Shown: positions 1 through 6,178, counted from the stretch's first letter. The stretch: DNA of 7,224 nucleotides from Actinomycetota bacterium (GCA_947491175.1 CANLIF010000065.1:1-7224), one strand, 5' to 3'. Numbers and translations are program-made. Notes: generated by a model not told the origin, from the sequence alone.

Positions 1-1013
1 TCAGTCAGATAACTAGTAAAACTAACTTCGCAACGTTCTCGCAGAATACTGTCGGCACTGCGAGTTTCACCTGGCAACAGCTTTGATAGCTCGGGCACGT
101 AAACCTGATTCATTCCTAGATCTACTTGCGGATCAATTACGCATTCTTGACCAAGCGCTACGGTTTGCCGGAGCAATGCTTGCCCAATGTCGCGAGGGTC
201 ACCAACCAAACTTGAAACTCGCTGGGCAATAGCGCTCATGTGTTGACCTGAAGCCAGGAATGCTTGGCTAGTTGTAGCACCATTAGCCTGACTCGGCAAT
301 GCAATTTGTCGGCGGGAGGCATCAAGTACATCTGCGATTCGAGAATCTTTAGGATCGCGATATCTAACCAAGTTTGTTAAAACCGCTTGAGTTTTGTGCA
401 CAATCGCCCACTGCAACATTCGAGCTGCAAAAGTATCGGAAAGATTTGCATCGTCTGGACTTTGACGATGGGTCGCAATTTCTAAATACGCCCGCACACC
501 ATGATCTTGCCAAATTCTTAAATGATCCAGAGCCCGATCTGGTCTGCGATTGAGAATGTTGTAGCCAATGTCAGATCGTGGACCTAGCAATGCAATTAGG
601 CCATGTTCACCCGCAAGTTCTAAAAGTTCTTGGCGATTAATTTCTGGATCTTCGCGAGAATCTTTATGAGCTTGCGAGATAACTGCGCATAATCCAGCCC
701 AACTGAGTTTGTCATGTGCCAACAGAGTCACTCGTGGTCGTTCTGGTTTAACCCACTTCCCGCCATGTGCTGGAGTTGGCAAGTATGGCTGTGGAGTTTC
801 TAGTGCAATGTCGACACCAAGAATTGGCGAGACGTTTGCGCTAGCGCAGGCATGAATAAAACTGACTGCACCGGCTACCGTTTCTCGATCCGTTAGAGCC
901 AGTGCAGTTTGACCATATTCAGCTGCCCGAACTACTAAGTCCTGTGGCGTGCTTGTGCCATAACGCATTGATAATGCAGATGCCACATGTAGGTGAATAA
1001 AGTCTTGATTCAT
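1..1013 (-). CDS. dnaE2: DNA polymerase III alpha subunit, DnaE2/ImuC-like (N-terminal part; C-terminus lies beyond the left edge)
   Basis: An open frame runs from ATG at 1013-1011 to the window edge, giving 337 complete codons of a protein that should be about 1000 residues or more. The start MNQDFIHLHVASALSMRYG, then LALTDRETVAGA (residues 38-49), is a PHP domain of bacterial C-family polymerases. Further in, RYRDPKDSRIADVLDASRR, AFLASGQHMSAIAQRV and VDLGMNQVYVPEL match conserved segments after the PHP core. The RYG and TDRE variants resemble the second, damage-associated DnaE of actinobacteria (DnaE2/ImuC type), not replicative DnaE1, which has HLHxHTEYSMLDG and TDHG. The third His and the Asp/His ligands are replaced, so PHP metal-dependent proofreading is probably absent. 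The gene starts 15 bases after the HEPN stop, in the same frame, with no clear Shine-Dalgarno, which suggests translational coupling. The known role of the family is translesion synthesis. The palm catalytic aspartates are outside the window. Confidence 0.9.
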   Translation of the reverse strand, partial: MNQDFIHLHVASALSMRYGTSTPQDLVVRAAEYGQTALALTDRETVAGAVSFIHACASANVSPILGVDIALETPQPYLPTPAHGGKWVKPERPRVTLLAHDKLSWAGLCAVISQAHKDSREDPEINRQELLELAGEHGLIALLGPRSDIGYNILNRRPDRALDHLRIWQDHGVRAYLEIATHRQSPDDANLSDTFAARMLQWAIVHKTQAVLTNLVRYRDPKDSRIADVLDASRRQIALPSQANGATTSQAFLASGQHMSAIAQRVSSLVGDPRDIGQALLRQTVALGQECVIDPQVDLGMNQVYVPELSKLLPGETRSADSILRERCEVSFTSYLT

Positions 1014-1028
1014 GACTTGCTTTGCAAC

Positions 1029-1514
1029 CTACTTAGCAGTCGATGTGGTGCGACGCTTGAGTGGAATTACATTATTTGGAACTACGGCTTGCGCAGCTAC
1101 GTTAGTTGGAAAAGTCAGTTGTCTTGATACGCCAAGTTTTTCGGAAACTAAATCGATAAATTCATGTGCATCCCGAACTAAGTCATCTGCTTCCCGCGGT
1201 GTGACTGCGCCGCCAAGACCAACTTCGGCGGCGGCACGCTTACCTGCGCCGGCCGCGAAGTGCTGTGCCCACTCAGTGAACTCTGGAGCAACTTTTATTA
1301 CTAAAGTCCAAGCACTTGTAGGTCTGCGGCTGTTAGGCCGAGCATAAGCCGCGAGCAAAGCCGCAGCCGCACGCAATGCAGCAAGATGTGCTGCGACATA
1401 TTTTTCACCAGCACGTGATGATGTGATAGCCGTATCCAAGCTGCGCAATGCGCCACCAAGTAAATCAATGCTGGCTACAGTTACTTGCACTTCGTCTGTG
1501 GTTTGAGCACTCAT
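1029..1514 (-). CDS. SAV_6107-like HEPN-domain protein
   Basis: This 161-residue protein is preceded by a strong ribosome binding site (GGAGGA, 5 bases before the ATG at 1514). Residues about 11-57 form an alanine-rich helix (IDLLGGALRSLDTAI, then AAHLAALRAAAALLAAYARP). They are followed by RRPTSAWTLVIKVAPEFTEW (63-82), FAAGAGKRAAAEVGL (86-100) and TPREADDLVRDAHEFIDLV (105-123). This is the pattern I recognise for the SAV_6107-type HEPN family, which in actinobacteria sits beside a DnaE2-like polymerase gene. The C-terminal tail (about 130-161) is low in predicted structure and ends in a basic stretch (PLKRRTTSTAK). The molecular role is unknown. HEPN folds occur in RNases and in non-catalytic nucleotide or protein binders, and I do not see a clear RxxxxH RNase motif. 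Its place between a DUF6504 gene and dnaE2, downstream of a LexA box, suggests an accessory role in damage tolerance. It lies 45 bases after the DUF6504 stop. Confidence 0.8.
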   Translation of the reverse strand: MSAQTTDEVQVTVASIDLLGGALRSLDTAITSSRAGEKYVAAHLAALRAAAALLAAYARPNSRRPTSAWTLVIKVAPEFTEWAQHFAAGAGKRAAAEVGLGGAVTPREADDLVRDAHEFIDLVSEKLGVSRQLTFPTNVAAQAVVPNNVIPLKRRTTSTAK

Positions 1515-1559
1515 GGTTCCTCCAATAAGTCTTTGGTTAATAAATCAGTTAGTTAAAAA

Positions 1560-1868
1560 TCAATCCATTACGCAACGAATGAACCATCGCTGATCGCTAG
1601 TTGCCAGGTCATACACGCCTGAATTATGCGTGCCCATGCCACGGGGACCGGAATCGTTTTGCGAAGCTTGATCGGCTGCTTCGATCCGCCAGACTTGCCA
1701 CTCTCGGGTTTGGCGAGTGCGCCACCACGGAGCAGATTCAAGCCAGCTAAATAAAATTGCCAGCACCACATACCTGCGGCCACGCCAACTAAACCAATTT
1801 GGCGCACCATTGGTATCGGTGTTTACGTAAGCCAGGGATTTAGAGCTGGTACCGTAGTTGCGGGACAT
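1560..1868 (-). CDS. DUF6504-like small protein, first gene of the SOS-controlled operon
   Basis: This 102-residue protein begins MSRNYGTSSK. The frame is open further upstream (ATG at 1919). I chose the ATG at 1868-1866 because an AAAGG ribosome binding site lies about 7 bases before it, and because upstream starts would lie in or before the LexA box and promoter. Visible hallmarks are FSWRGRRYVV (residues 26-35), a Trp-rich helix SWLESAPWWR (41-50), WQVWRIEAA (57-65) and, near the end, GVYDLATSDQRWFIRCVMD (84-102). WRGR-Y-V, W-VEA and GVYDL...W-L-RV-D form the DUF6504 pattern found next to Y-family/ImuB or DnaE2 polymerase genes in actinobacteria. No enzymatic motif is visible. The protein is small and aromatic-rich, so a binding or adaptor role is possible, but that is a guess. 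It is followed by the HEPN and dnaE2 genes in one probable transcript. Confidence 0.75.
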   Translation of the reverse strand: MSRNYGTSSKSLAYVNTDTNGAPNWFSWRGRRYVVLAILFSWLESAPWWRTRQTREWQVWRIEAADQASQNDSGPRGMGTHNSGVYDLATSDQRWFIRCVMD

Positions 1869-1877
1869 AACAAGCCT

Positions 1878-1895
1878 TTCGAACATTTGTTCGAA
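1878..1895 (-). promoter_or_regulatory. LexA binding site (SOS box) for the DUF6504-HEPN-dnaE2 operon
   Basis: The sequence TTCGAACATTTGTTCGAA has perfect 8-base inverted arms (TTCGAACA / TGTTCGAA) around a 2-base centre. It contains an exact match to the Gram-positive/actinobacterial LexA consensus CGAAC-N4-GTTCG. It ends 9 bases before the DUF6504 ATG and abuts the ribosome binding site, so bound LexA would block transcription initiation. I found no second GAAC-N4-GTTC site in the window. Confidence 0.88.
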
Positions 1896-1926
1896 CAGCA
1901 TAAGGCTAGCGGCAGACAAGTTTCCA
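1896..1926 (-). promoter_or_regulatory. candidate promoter of the SOS operon
   Basis: On the minus strand, TGGAAA (-35-like) is followed by an 18-base spacer and TATGCT (-10-like), which ends close to the LexA box. The transcript would start inside or next to the box, giving a leader of roughly 20-30 bases before the ATG at 1868. Each hexamer matches the consensus at only 4 of 6 positions, so the assignment rests mainly on position. Part of the -35 element lies in a short inverted repeat (TTTCCA-GTCTT-TGGAAA, 1921-1937). Confidence 0.4.
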
Positions 1927-1983
1927 GTCTTTGGAAAAACCTATTGGAATAAGGGGATTTTCCTCGTTAAATCAATTAAAGGA

Positions 1984-3084
1984 TTAAAGTCCGTGGATTC
2001 CAACAGCCTGAGCAATCCGGCTGGCTTGAACTTCAGTTAATGCCTGGTCTGGCAGGCGTTCAAAGCCTGGGCCAAATGGGTCAACAATATCGGTCTTTAC
2101 CCCAGACATTGCTTCCAGCACAGCCAAGCCACAGTAAGGGACGTAAGTCGGTGAATAGCCACCTTCATGAGTCATCATTACTTTGCCATCACAAACTTCA
2201 TCAGCCACAGCAAGCAGCATTTCAGTTAGCTGGCGATAGCCAGATGCAGTTACCAACATGCGTCCAAGTGGATCCGTCGCGCTGGCATCAAATCCCGAAG
2301 CCACAACAATTACATCTGGATTGAATTTGCGAATTGCGGGCAGCACAACTTTTTCAAGAGTCTCGACATAAGCACCGTTACCAGATCCTGCTGGCAATGG
2401 AATATTAATTACCGAACCTGCTGCAGATTTATCCCCGATGTCATCAATGAACCCACTATCCGTTGGGTACAAGTTGTCTTGATGTATTGAAATACATAAC
2501 ACGTTTGGATCTGAGTAATAAATTTCTTGTGTGCCGTTTCCATGGTGCACATCCCAGTCGACAACTGCTACACGTTCTACGCCCATAGTTGCTCGAACAT
2601 TTTCGATAGCAATTGCAGCATTAGCAAAGATGCAATAGCCCATTCCGGTTGAAGGTATGGCGTGATGACCAGGTGGGCGAATTAAGGCATACGCATTATC
2701 TACCGTGCCATTTATTACTGCGCGCAAAGCTTCAATAGCACCGCCCGCTGCAAGGGCTGCAATGTCGTAACCACCATGACCAAACGGTGATTCGCCGTCG
2801 CCAGCATCGCCACCTTTTGGATTTAAGCTTTCCGCTTTAATCCGGGCAATGTAATCACTGGAATGAACTCGCAATAAGTCTTCTTCTGTTGCTGGGATTG
2901 CAGGAATTCGAACTAGGTCCTTGGCAAGTCCAGACACTTCAACTAGTGAGGCAAACCGAACTTTAGTTTCGGCACTCTCAAAGTGTTGATAAGGCTGGAC
3001 TGTAGTGCTTGGAAACACATGTCCAGCAGCCGTGCCAGTGTCGTGCCAGCCATAAAGTTCATTCCATACGTAACCAGTTGTCAT
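1984..3084 (-). CDS. class II histone-deacetylase-fold amidohydrolase, likely acetylpolyamine deacetylase
   Basis: This 366-residue protein starts at the ATG at 3084, with AGGG about 9 bases upstream. An earlier in-frame ATG (3159) would overlap the preceding gene by 46 bases and adds no family sequence. The N-terminus GYVWNELYGWHDTG is typical of bacterial class II HDAC-like enzymes. The catalytic set is complete: RPPGHHA (residues 136-142, His140-His141), VVDWDVHHGNGT (174-185, zinc ligands Asp178 and His180), ASGFDAS (262-268, third ligand Asp266) and HEGGY (306-310, catalytic Tyr310). Length is normal for the family. Members hydrolyse N-acetyl groups on lysine or small amines in the cytoplasm. 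With an FAD amine oxidase just upstream and an aminotransferase/aldehyde dehydrogenase cluster beyond it, acetylated polyamines are the most likely substrate, by inference. Acetyl-lysine proteins remain possible. It follows the oxidase by 29 bases and is probably co-transcribed with it. No convincing terminator follows. Confidence 0.92.
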   Translation of the reverse strand: MTTGYVWNELYGWHDTGTAAGHVFPSTTVQPYQHFESAETKVRFASLVEVSGLAKDLVRIPAIPATEEDLLRVHSSDYIARIKAESLNPKGGDAGDGESPFGHGGYDIAALAAGGAIEALRAVINGTVDNAYALIRPPGHHAIPSTGMGYCIFANAAIAIENVRATMGVERVAVVDWDVHHGNGTQEIYYSDPNVLCISIHQDNLYPTDSGFIDDIGDKSAAGSVINIPLPAGSGNGAYVETLEKVVLPAIRKFNPDVIVVASGFDASATDPLGRMLVTASGYRQLTEMLLAVADEVCDGKVMMTHEGGYSPTYVPYCGLAVLEAMSGVKTDIVDPFGPGFERLPDQALTEVQASRIAQAVGIHGL

Positions 3085-3113
3085 GGAATTTACCCTACAA
3101 CTTGGGCTTGAAT

Positions 3114-4535
3114 TTAACTGTCGAATCCCATACCAAATCGGTCTAGGGATCGAAGCCACAAGTTTCGCCTACCCTTATTGCGATCCGCCTTATCAAGTGA
3201 CCAGCGCGTGAAGTTAATTCCAGCTGATTTAAATGGCTCAGGCGGGAATGGGATTGGCAGGGTGTTGACCATTTCGAGAGTTCGCCGATCGGTATCGCGA
3301 TTCAGTAACTTATCGATTGATACTTGGGCCCCAAATCGTGATGCCCCAACTCCAAGTCCGGTGTAGCCAGCCACATAAACAACTTTGTCATTCATTGCGG
3401 TGCCCCAGAACGCACTAAAGCGAGTGCAAGTATCAATTGCGCCACTCCAGGCATACTCAAAACGCAAACCTTCAAGCTGCGGGAAAGTTGAGAAAAAGTG
3501 ATCAGCTAATTTCGGCCACGACTTTGTCGAATGTTCATACTGAACCCCAAAGCCGCTACGGAAATGGTAAGTCGCGTCGTAACCGCCCCAGAGAATTCGG
3601 CCATCTTCGGTCGGCCGGTAGTAATGGAATTGATTGCCACTATCACTGACACCTTCATTACCAGCCCAACCAATATCGCGGCGCTGTTGTTCGCTGAGTT
3701 TCTCGGTAACTAAAACAGAATCGTAAACCGGCACAATCAAATACTTCAGACGGCGCAATAGCGGTGGGAAGGCATTTGTGGCAAGTAGAACTTTGGGGGC
3801 AATTACGCTTCCAAACTCAGTCTTGGCAGTAATGCGATCGTTGCGATCATCAAGGTCAACAACTTTGCTGTGTTCATAAATTCTGACCCCGAGTTCAAGT
3901 GCAGTATCTCGAAGTCCCCAAGCCAAGCGCGCAGGATCACAAATTGCCACGCTGTCGGACTTAAACAGTGCGCCAAGGTAAGTCGGTGAATTCAAGCGAC
4001 GACAAGTTTCAGCCTGATCTAGCCAAACTAATTCTTCGCCATATGGCTTTGCAACTTCAACAAATTCTTGCAGTTCAGAAACTTGATACTCCTCGGTGGC
4101 AACATCCATTTCACCAACGCGCATCCAGTCACAATCAATTTTTCGATCGATTACAAACTGTTCCATTTCATTTAAGTTTTGCTGACCGAGTTGAGTTAAC
4201 TTAGCAATGTCATTTGGCCAACGTTCTAATCCATTTGCAAAACCGTGTGTCAGTGAAGCAGCAACAAAGCCACCGTTTTGACCTGAGGCACCACGCGCTA
4301 TGGCATTGCCTTCAACTAAAACCACGTCAAGATCTGGATTGTGTTCTTTAGCTTCGATGGCAGCCCACAGTCCAGTGAAGCCACCACCAACAATTAGTAA
4401 GTCAGCGCTTAAGTTACCTACAACTCGGGATGAATCATGTTCTGGCTCAACTTCATCATCGAGCCAATACGAGCCTTCCCAAACATCAGCTAGGGATGGT
4501 AAAACGTGCGGTGAAGGGGTGTGCGAAAAAACCAT
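3114..4535 (-). CDS. FAD-dependent oxidoreductase of the DAO family, PuuB/OrdL-like
   Basis: This is a 473-residue flavoprotein. The dinucleotide-binding fold is ADLLIVGGGFTGLWAAIEAK (residues 44-63), with the acidic ribose-binding residue at the end of the second strand (VVLVEG, Glu75). GASGQNGGF (82-90) is the motif typical of the gamma-glutamylputrescine oxidase / OrdL / glycine oxidase branch. Near the C-terminus, YVAGYTGLGVGASRFGA (387-403) is the second FAD-contacting segment. There is no signal peptide or membrane segment, so it should be cytosolic. The family oxidises primary or secondary amines with O2, or passes electrons to another acceptor, releasing an aldehyde or keto product. 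The substrate cannot be fixed from sequence. The neighbouring acetylpolyamine-type deacetylase and the aminotransferase/SSADH genes favour a polyamine or derivative. No glutamylputrescine synthetase is present in the window. The start at 4535 has a modest GGAA about 10 bases upstream. Confidence 0.9.
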   Translation of the reverse strand: MVFSHTPSPHVLPSLADVWEGSYWLDDEVEPEHDSSRVVGNLSADLLIVGGGFTGLWAAIEAKEHNPDLDVVLVEGNAIARGASGQNGGFVAASLTHGFANGLERWPNDIAKLTQLGQQNLNEMEQFVIDRKIDCDWMRVGEMDVATEEYQVSELQEFVEVAKPYGEELVWLDQAETCRRLNSPTYLGALFKSDSVAICDPARLAWGLRDTALELGVRIYEHSKVVDLDDRNDRITAKTEFGSVIAPKVLLATNAFPPLLRRLKYLIVPVYDSVLVTEKLSEQQRRDIGWAGNEGVSDSGNQFHYYRPTEDGRILWGGYDATYHFRSGFGVQYEHSTKSWPKLADHFFSTFPQLEGLRFEYAWSGAIDTCTRFSAFWGTAMNDKVVYVAGYTGLGVGASRFGAQVSIDKLLNRDTDRRTLEMVNTLPIPFPPEPFKSAGINFTRWSLDKADRNKGRRNLWLRSLDRFGMGFDS

Positions 4536-4557
4536 TGCAAAAGTTCCAAACGATTGG

Positions 4558-4573
4558 GTGAGCTAGCGCTCAC
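4558..4573. promoter_or_regulatory. 16-base palindromic operator candidate upstream of the FAD oxidase
   Basis: GTGAGC-TAGC-GCTCAC has perfect 6-base arms around a 4-base spacer and lies 22 bases upstream of the oxidase ATG. This placement suits a repressor site or roadblock. The arms are the same half-sites as a symmetric lac-type operator, but the spacing differs, so no regulator family is assigned. Confidence 0.4.
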
Positions 4574-4623
4574 TGGTGATCAGATTTGTCTGGCAAAAAT
4601 CGCCAGCATGTTTTTCTGTCGGT

Positions 4624-4642
4624 ATTCGCAGATTCGCGAATC
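4624..4642. repeat. overlapping inverted repeats (ATTCGC-N6-GCGAAT and GATTCGCGAATC)
   Basis: Bases 4624-4641 form ATTCGC-AGATTC-GCGAAT with 6-base arms. Bases 4631-4642 are a perfect 12-base palindrome, GATTCGCGAATC. The two share bases, so they could act as alternative hairpins in the leader RNA or as a dimeric protein site. The function is unknown. Confidence 0.4.
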
Positions 4643-4670
4643 CAGATCCCACCAGTCCCTTTCTATTTCC

Positions 4671-4695
4671 GCACTGAACCTTTAGTTCCTAGTGC
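4671..4695 (-). ncRNA. bulged hairpin in the FAD oxidase leader
   Basis: On the minus strand, GCACT pairs with AGTGC and, inside it, GAAC pairs with GTTC around a TAAAG loop. A 2-base bulge (AG) lies on one side only. Nine base pairs with a bulge is more than expected by chance in a short leader, but it has no T-tract and is not a terminator. It may be a structured 5' UTR element. Confidence 0.3.
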
Positions 4696-4733
4696 CAATC
4701 GGCCACCGCTACAGGTGATCCCCTTGCCCTTTC

Positions 4734-4739
4734 ATTGTA
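4734..4739 (-). promoter_or_regulatory. candidate -10 element for the FAD oxidase / deacetylase operon
   Basis: TACAAT on the minus strand matches TATAAT at 5 of 6 positions. The -35 region at 17 bases upstream (CTGCAT) is poor. It lies downstream of the terminator at 4791-4826, as needed for an independent promoter. It would give a leader of about 190 bases. Confidence 0.3.
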
Positions 4740-4790
4740 AGCACAGAATTGAATGGATGCAGGTATCAGGGCGTGAAAACTTTGGGGCAT

Positions 4791-4826
4791 AAAAATGGGC
4801 ACCTCAATTAAGGGGTGCCCATTTTT
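4791..4826. terminator. bidirectional intrinsic terminator after the aldehyde dehydrogenase
   Basis: AAAAATGGGCACC (4791-4803) and GGTGCCCATTTTT (4814-4826) are perfect 13-base inverted arms. Two further pairs are possible inside (one a wobble), leaving a loop of about 6 bases. The A/T outer ends give a U-run on either strand. It begins 12 bases after the aldehyde dehydrogenase stop and so separates that transcript from the oxidase-deacetylase unit. Confidence 0.92.
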
Positions 4827-4837
4827 CAGGTAATTGA

Positions 4838-6178
4838 TTAACCGTTGATGCGGATGAGCTTCTTGTTCAAGAATTCTTCGATTCCAAGTGGACCAAGCTC
4901 GCGGCCAAAGCCAGATCGCTTAGTGCCACCAAAAGGAAGTTCTGGCGCATCCATACCAACGCCATTGACGTAAACCATTCCGGTATCCAGTGAATCGGCA
5001 ACCCGAAGGGCTTGTTTGTCATCTGTTGTGAATAAGTATGAACCCAGACCGAATTGGGAATCGTTAGCAATTCGAATTGCATCGTCCTCATCCTTTGCGC
5101 GATGAATTTGGGCAACTGGGCCAAAAAGCTCTTCCCGGAAGATTTCGTTATCTGCAGTGACATCAGTAAGCACGCCCGCTGGGAAGAAGGCGCCGTTACG
5201 GGAACCGGCACTGGCCAACTTTGCGCCTTGCTTTACTGCGCGATTAACCTGCTCTTCAAGGATTTCGGCAGCGCGCACTGAGCTAAGTGGGCTAGAAATT
5301 TCTGCAGACAAAATTGCTGAGGTGAACTTTTCAACGAATTCGTCATAAAGCCCATCAACAACAACCATGCGCTTGGCAGCGTTACATGCCTGCCCAGTGT
5401 TATCAATTCGAGCAAAGACTGCAGATTCGATAACTGCGTCCATGTCATTGGTGCTTAGAAGAATAAATGCATCAGAGCCACCAAGTTCAAGTACACACTT
5501 CTTGAGGTGACGCCCAGCAATTTCAGCCACGGCAGCGCCGGCACGTTCGGAACCAGTTAGTGATACGCCACGAATTCCTGGATGTGGAATCATGTCCGCA
5601 ATTTGATCATTAGATGCAAAAAGATTTACATAAACTCCTGCTGGGACGCCTGCATCAGCAAAGATTTTTTCGATTGCTAATGCTGATTCTGGGCACTGTG
5701 GAGCGTGCTTCAAAATAACAGTGTTGCCGGCTACCAAGTTTGGACCAGCAAAACGTGCAACCTGGTAAGCCGGGAAATTCCACGGCATGATTCCAAGCAG
5801 CGCGCCCACTGAAGACTTGCGCATGACTGCAGAGCCTTCGCCACCTGACAATTCAATTTGGGTGTCAGCTAGCAGTGATACCGCATTGTCTGCGTAGTAC
5901 TGATAGATCAAACCAGAAAATTCAACTTCGCCCGCAGCATCAGCTAATGGCTTGCCCATTTCGCGATTGATAATCGCAGCCAGCTCATCTTGGCGATCAA
6001 TATGCAACTGACCAATGCGGTGAACAATCGCCGCGCGATCTGCTATCGAAACTTTGCTCCAAGTCTTGTGAGCGGTATCTGCAGAAGTAATCGCTGCTTG
6101 GCATTGCGCATCTGATGCAGTTGCGAATTCTTGCTCAACTACGCCGGTTGCCGGGTTAAGAACTTGATATTGACTCAT
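4838..6178 (-). CDS. gabD: succinate-semialdehyde dehydrogenase (NAD(P)-dependent ALDH family)
   Basis: This 446-residue aldehyde dehydrogenase starts at 6178 with AAGGA 8 bases upstream. The catalytic set is complete: MPWNFPAYQ (residues 131-139, Asn134), ILKHAPQCPESA (155-166, Lys157), SLTGSERAG (206-214), LELGGSDAF (230-238, general base Glu231), GQACNAAKR (262-270, nucleophile Cys265), EELFGPVA (349-356) and PFGGTKRSGFGRELG (415-429). The KHAPQCP and GQACNAAKR variants are those I associate with bacterial succinate-semialdehyde dehydrogenases. 4-Aminobutyraldehyde or another omega-aldehyde is also possible. It is about 10 residues shorter than usual: after FTSAILSA it goes straight to ISSPLSS, without the common GDP-containing loop. 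It is transcribed divergently from the Lrp-type regulator and ends in a strong terminator, so it is probably monocistronic. The cytosolic role is the last oxidation of amine or GABA breakdown to succinate. Confidence 0.9.
   Translation of the reverse strand: MSQYQVLNPATGVVEQEFATASDAQCQAAITSADTAHKTWSKVSIADRAAIVHRIGQLHIDRQDELAAIINREMGKPLADAAGEVEFSGLIYQYYADNAVSLLADTQIELSGGEGSAVMRKSSVGALLGIMPWNFPAYQVARFAGPNLVAGNTVILKHAPQCPESALAIEKIFADAGVPAGVYVNLFASNDQIADMIPHPGIRGVSLTGSERAGAAVAEIAGRHLKKCVLELGGSDAFILLSTNDMDAVIESAVFARIDNTGQACNAAKRMVVVDGLYDEFVEKFTSAILSAEISSPLSSVRAAEILEEQVNRAVKQGAKLASAGSRNGAFFPAGVLTDVTADNEIFREELFGPVAQIHRAKDEDDAIRIANDSQFGLGSYLFTTDDKQALRVADSLDTGMVYVNGVGMDAPELPFGGTKRSGFGRELGPLGIEEFLNKKLIRING

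Larger units (their letters stand above)
4536..4790 (-). other. leader/upstream region of the FAD oxidase, rich in inverted repeats
   Basis: These 255 bases separate the oxidase start from the terminator and hold no convincing gene. A 68-codon frame on the plus strand (4586-4792) has no recognisable motif and overlaps the inverted repeats and the terminator. Several symmetric elements are present: 4558-4573, 4591-4605, 4624-4642 and the hairpin 4671-4695. If the promoter is near 4734-4739, the mRNA leader would be about 190 bases, long enough for regulation by RNA structure or bound proteins. I do not recognise a known riboswitch class. Confidence 0.5.

Noticed and set aside
1029..1868. DUF6504/HEPN pair as a toxin-antitoxin module
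   Set aside because: HEPN toxins normally pair with an MNT nucleotidyltransferase and carry an RxxxxH motif. Neither is seen here, and the LexA box plus DnaE2 context explains the pair better.
1869..1919. Longer start of the DUF6504 protein (ATG at 1919)
   Set aside because: The extra 17 codons would be translated from the promoter and LexA box region, and a well-placed ribosome binding site precedes the ATG at 1868.
1921..1937. TTTCCA-GTCTT-TGGAAA as a terminator of the deacetylase operon
   Set aside because: The stem is only 6 base pairs, AT-rich, and is not followed by a T-run on either strand.
3085..3159. Longer start of the deacetylase (ATG at 3159)
   Set aside because: The added 25 residues overlap the end of the oxidase gene in another frame and have no family similarity. 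MTTGYVWNELYGWHDTG is the natural N-terminus.
4676..4688. GAAC-CTTTA-GTTC as a second LexA box
   Set aside because: The spacer is 5 bases, not 4, and the flanking C/G of the consensus are missing. It is better explained as the inner stem of the hairpin at 4671-4695.
4536..4790. Known riboswitch (glycine, guanidine, SAM-IV, c-di-GMP, ydaO) in the oxidase leader
   Set aside because: None of the conserved cores of these classes that I know could be matched by reading the minus strand.
4586..4792. 68-codon plus-strand frame in the intergenic region
   Set aside because: It has no recognisable motif and no ribosome binding site, runs into the terminator and covers the inverted repeats, so a gene here is unlikely.
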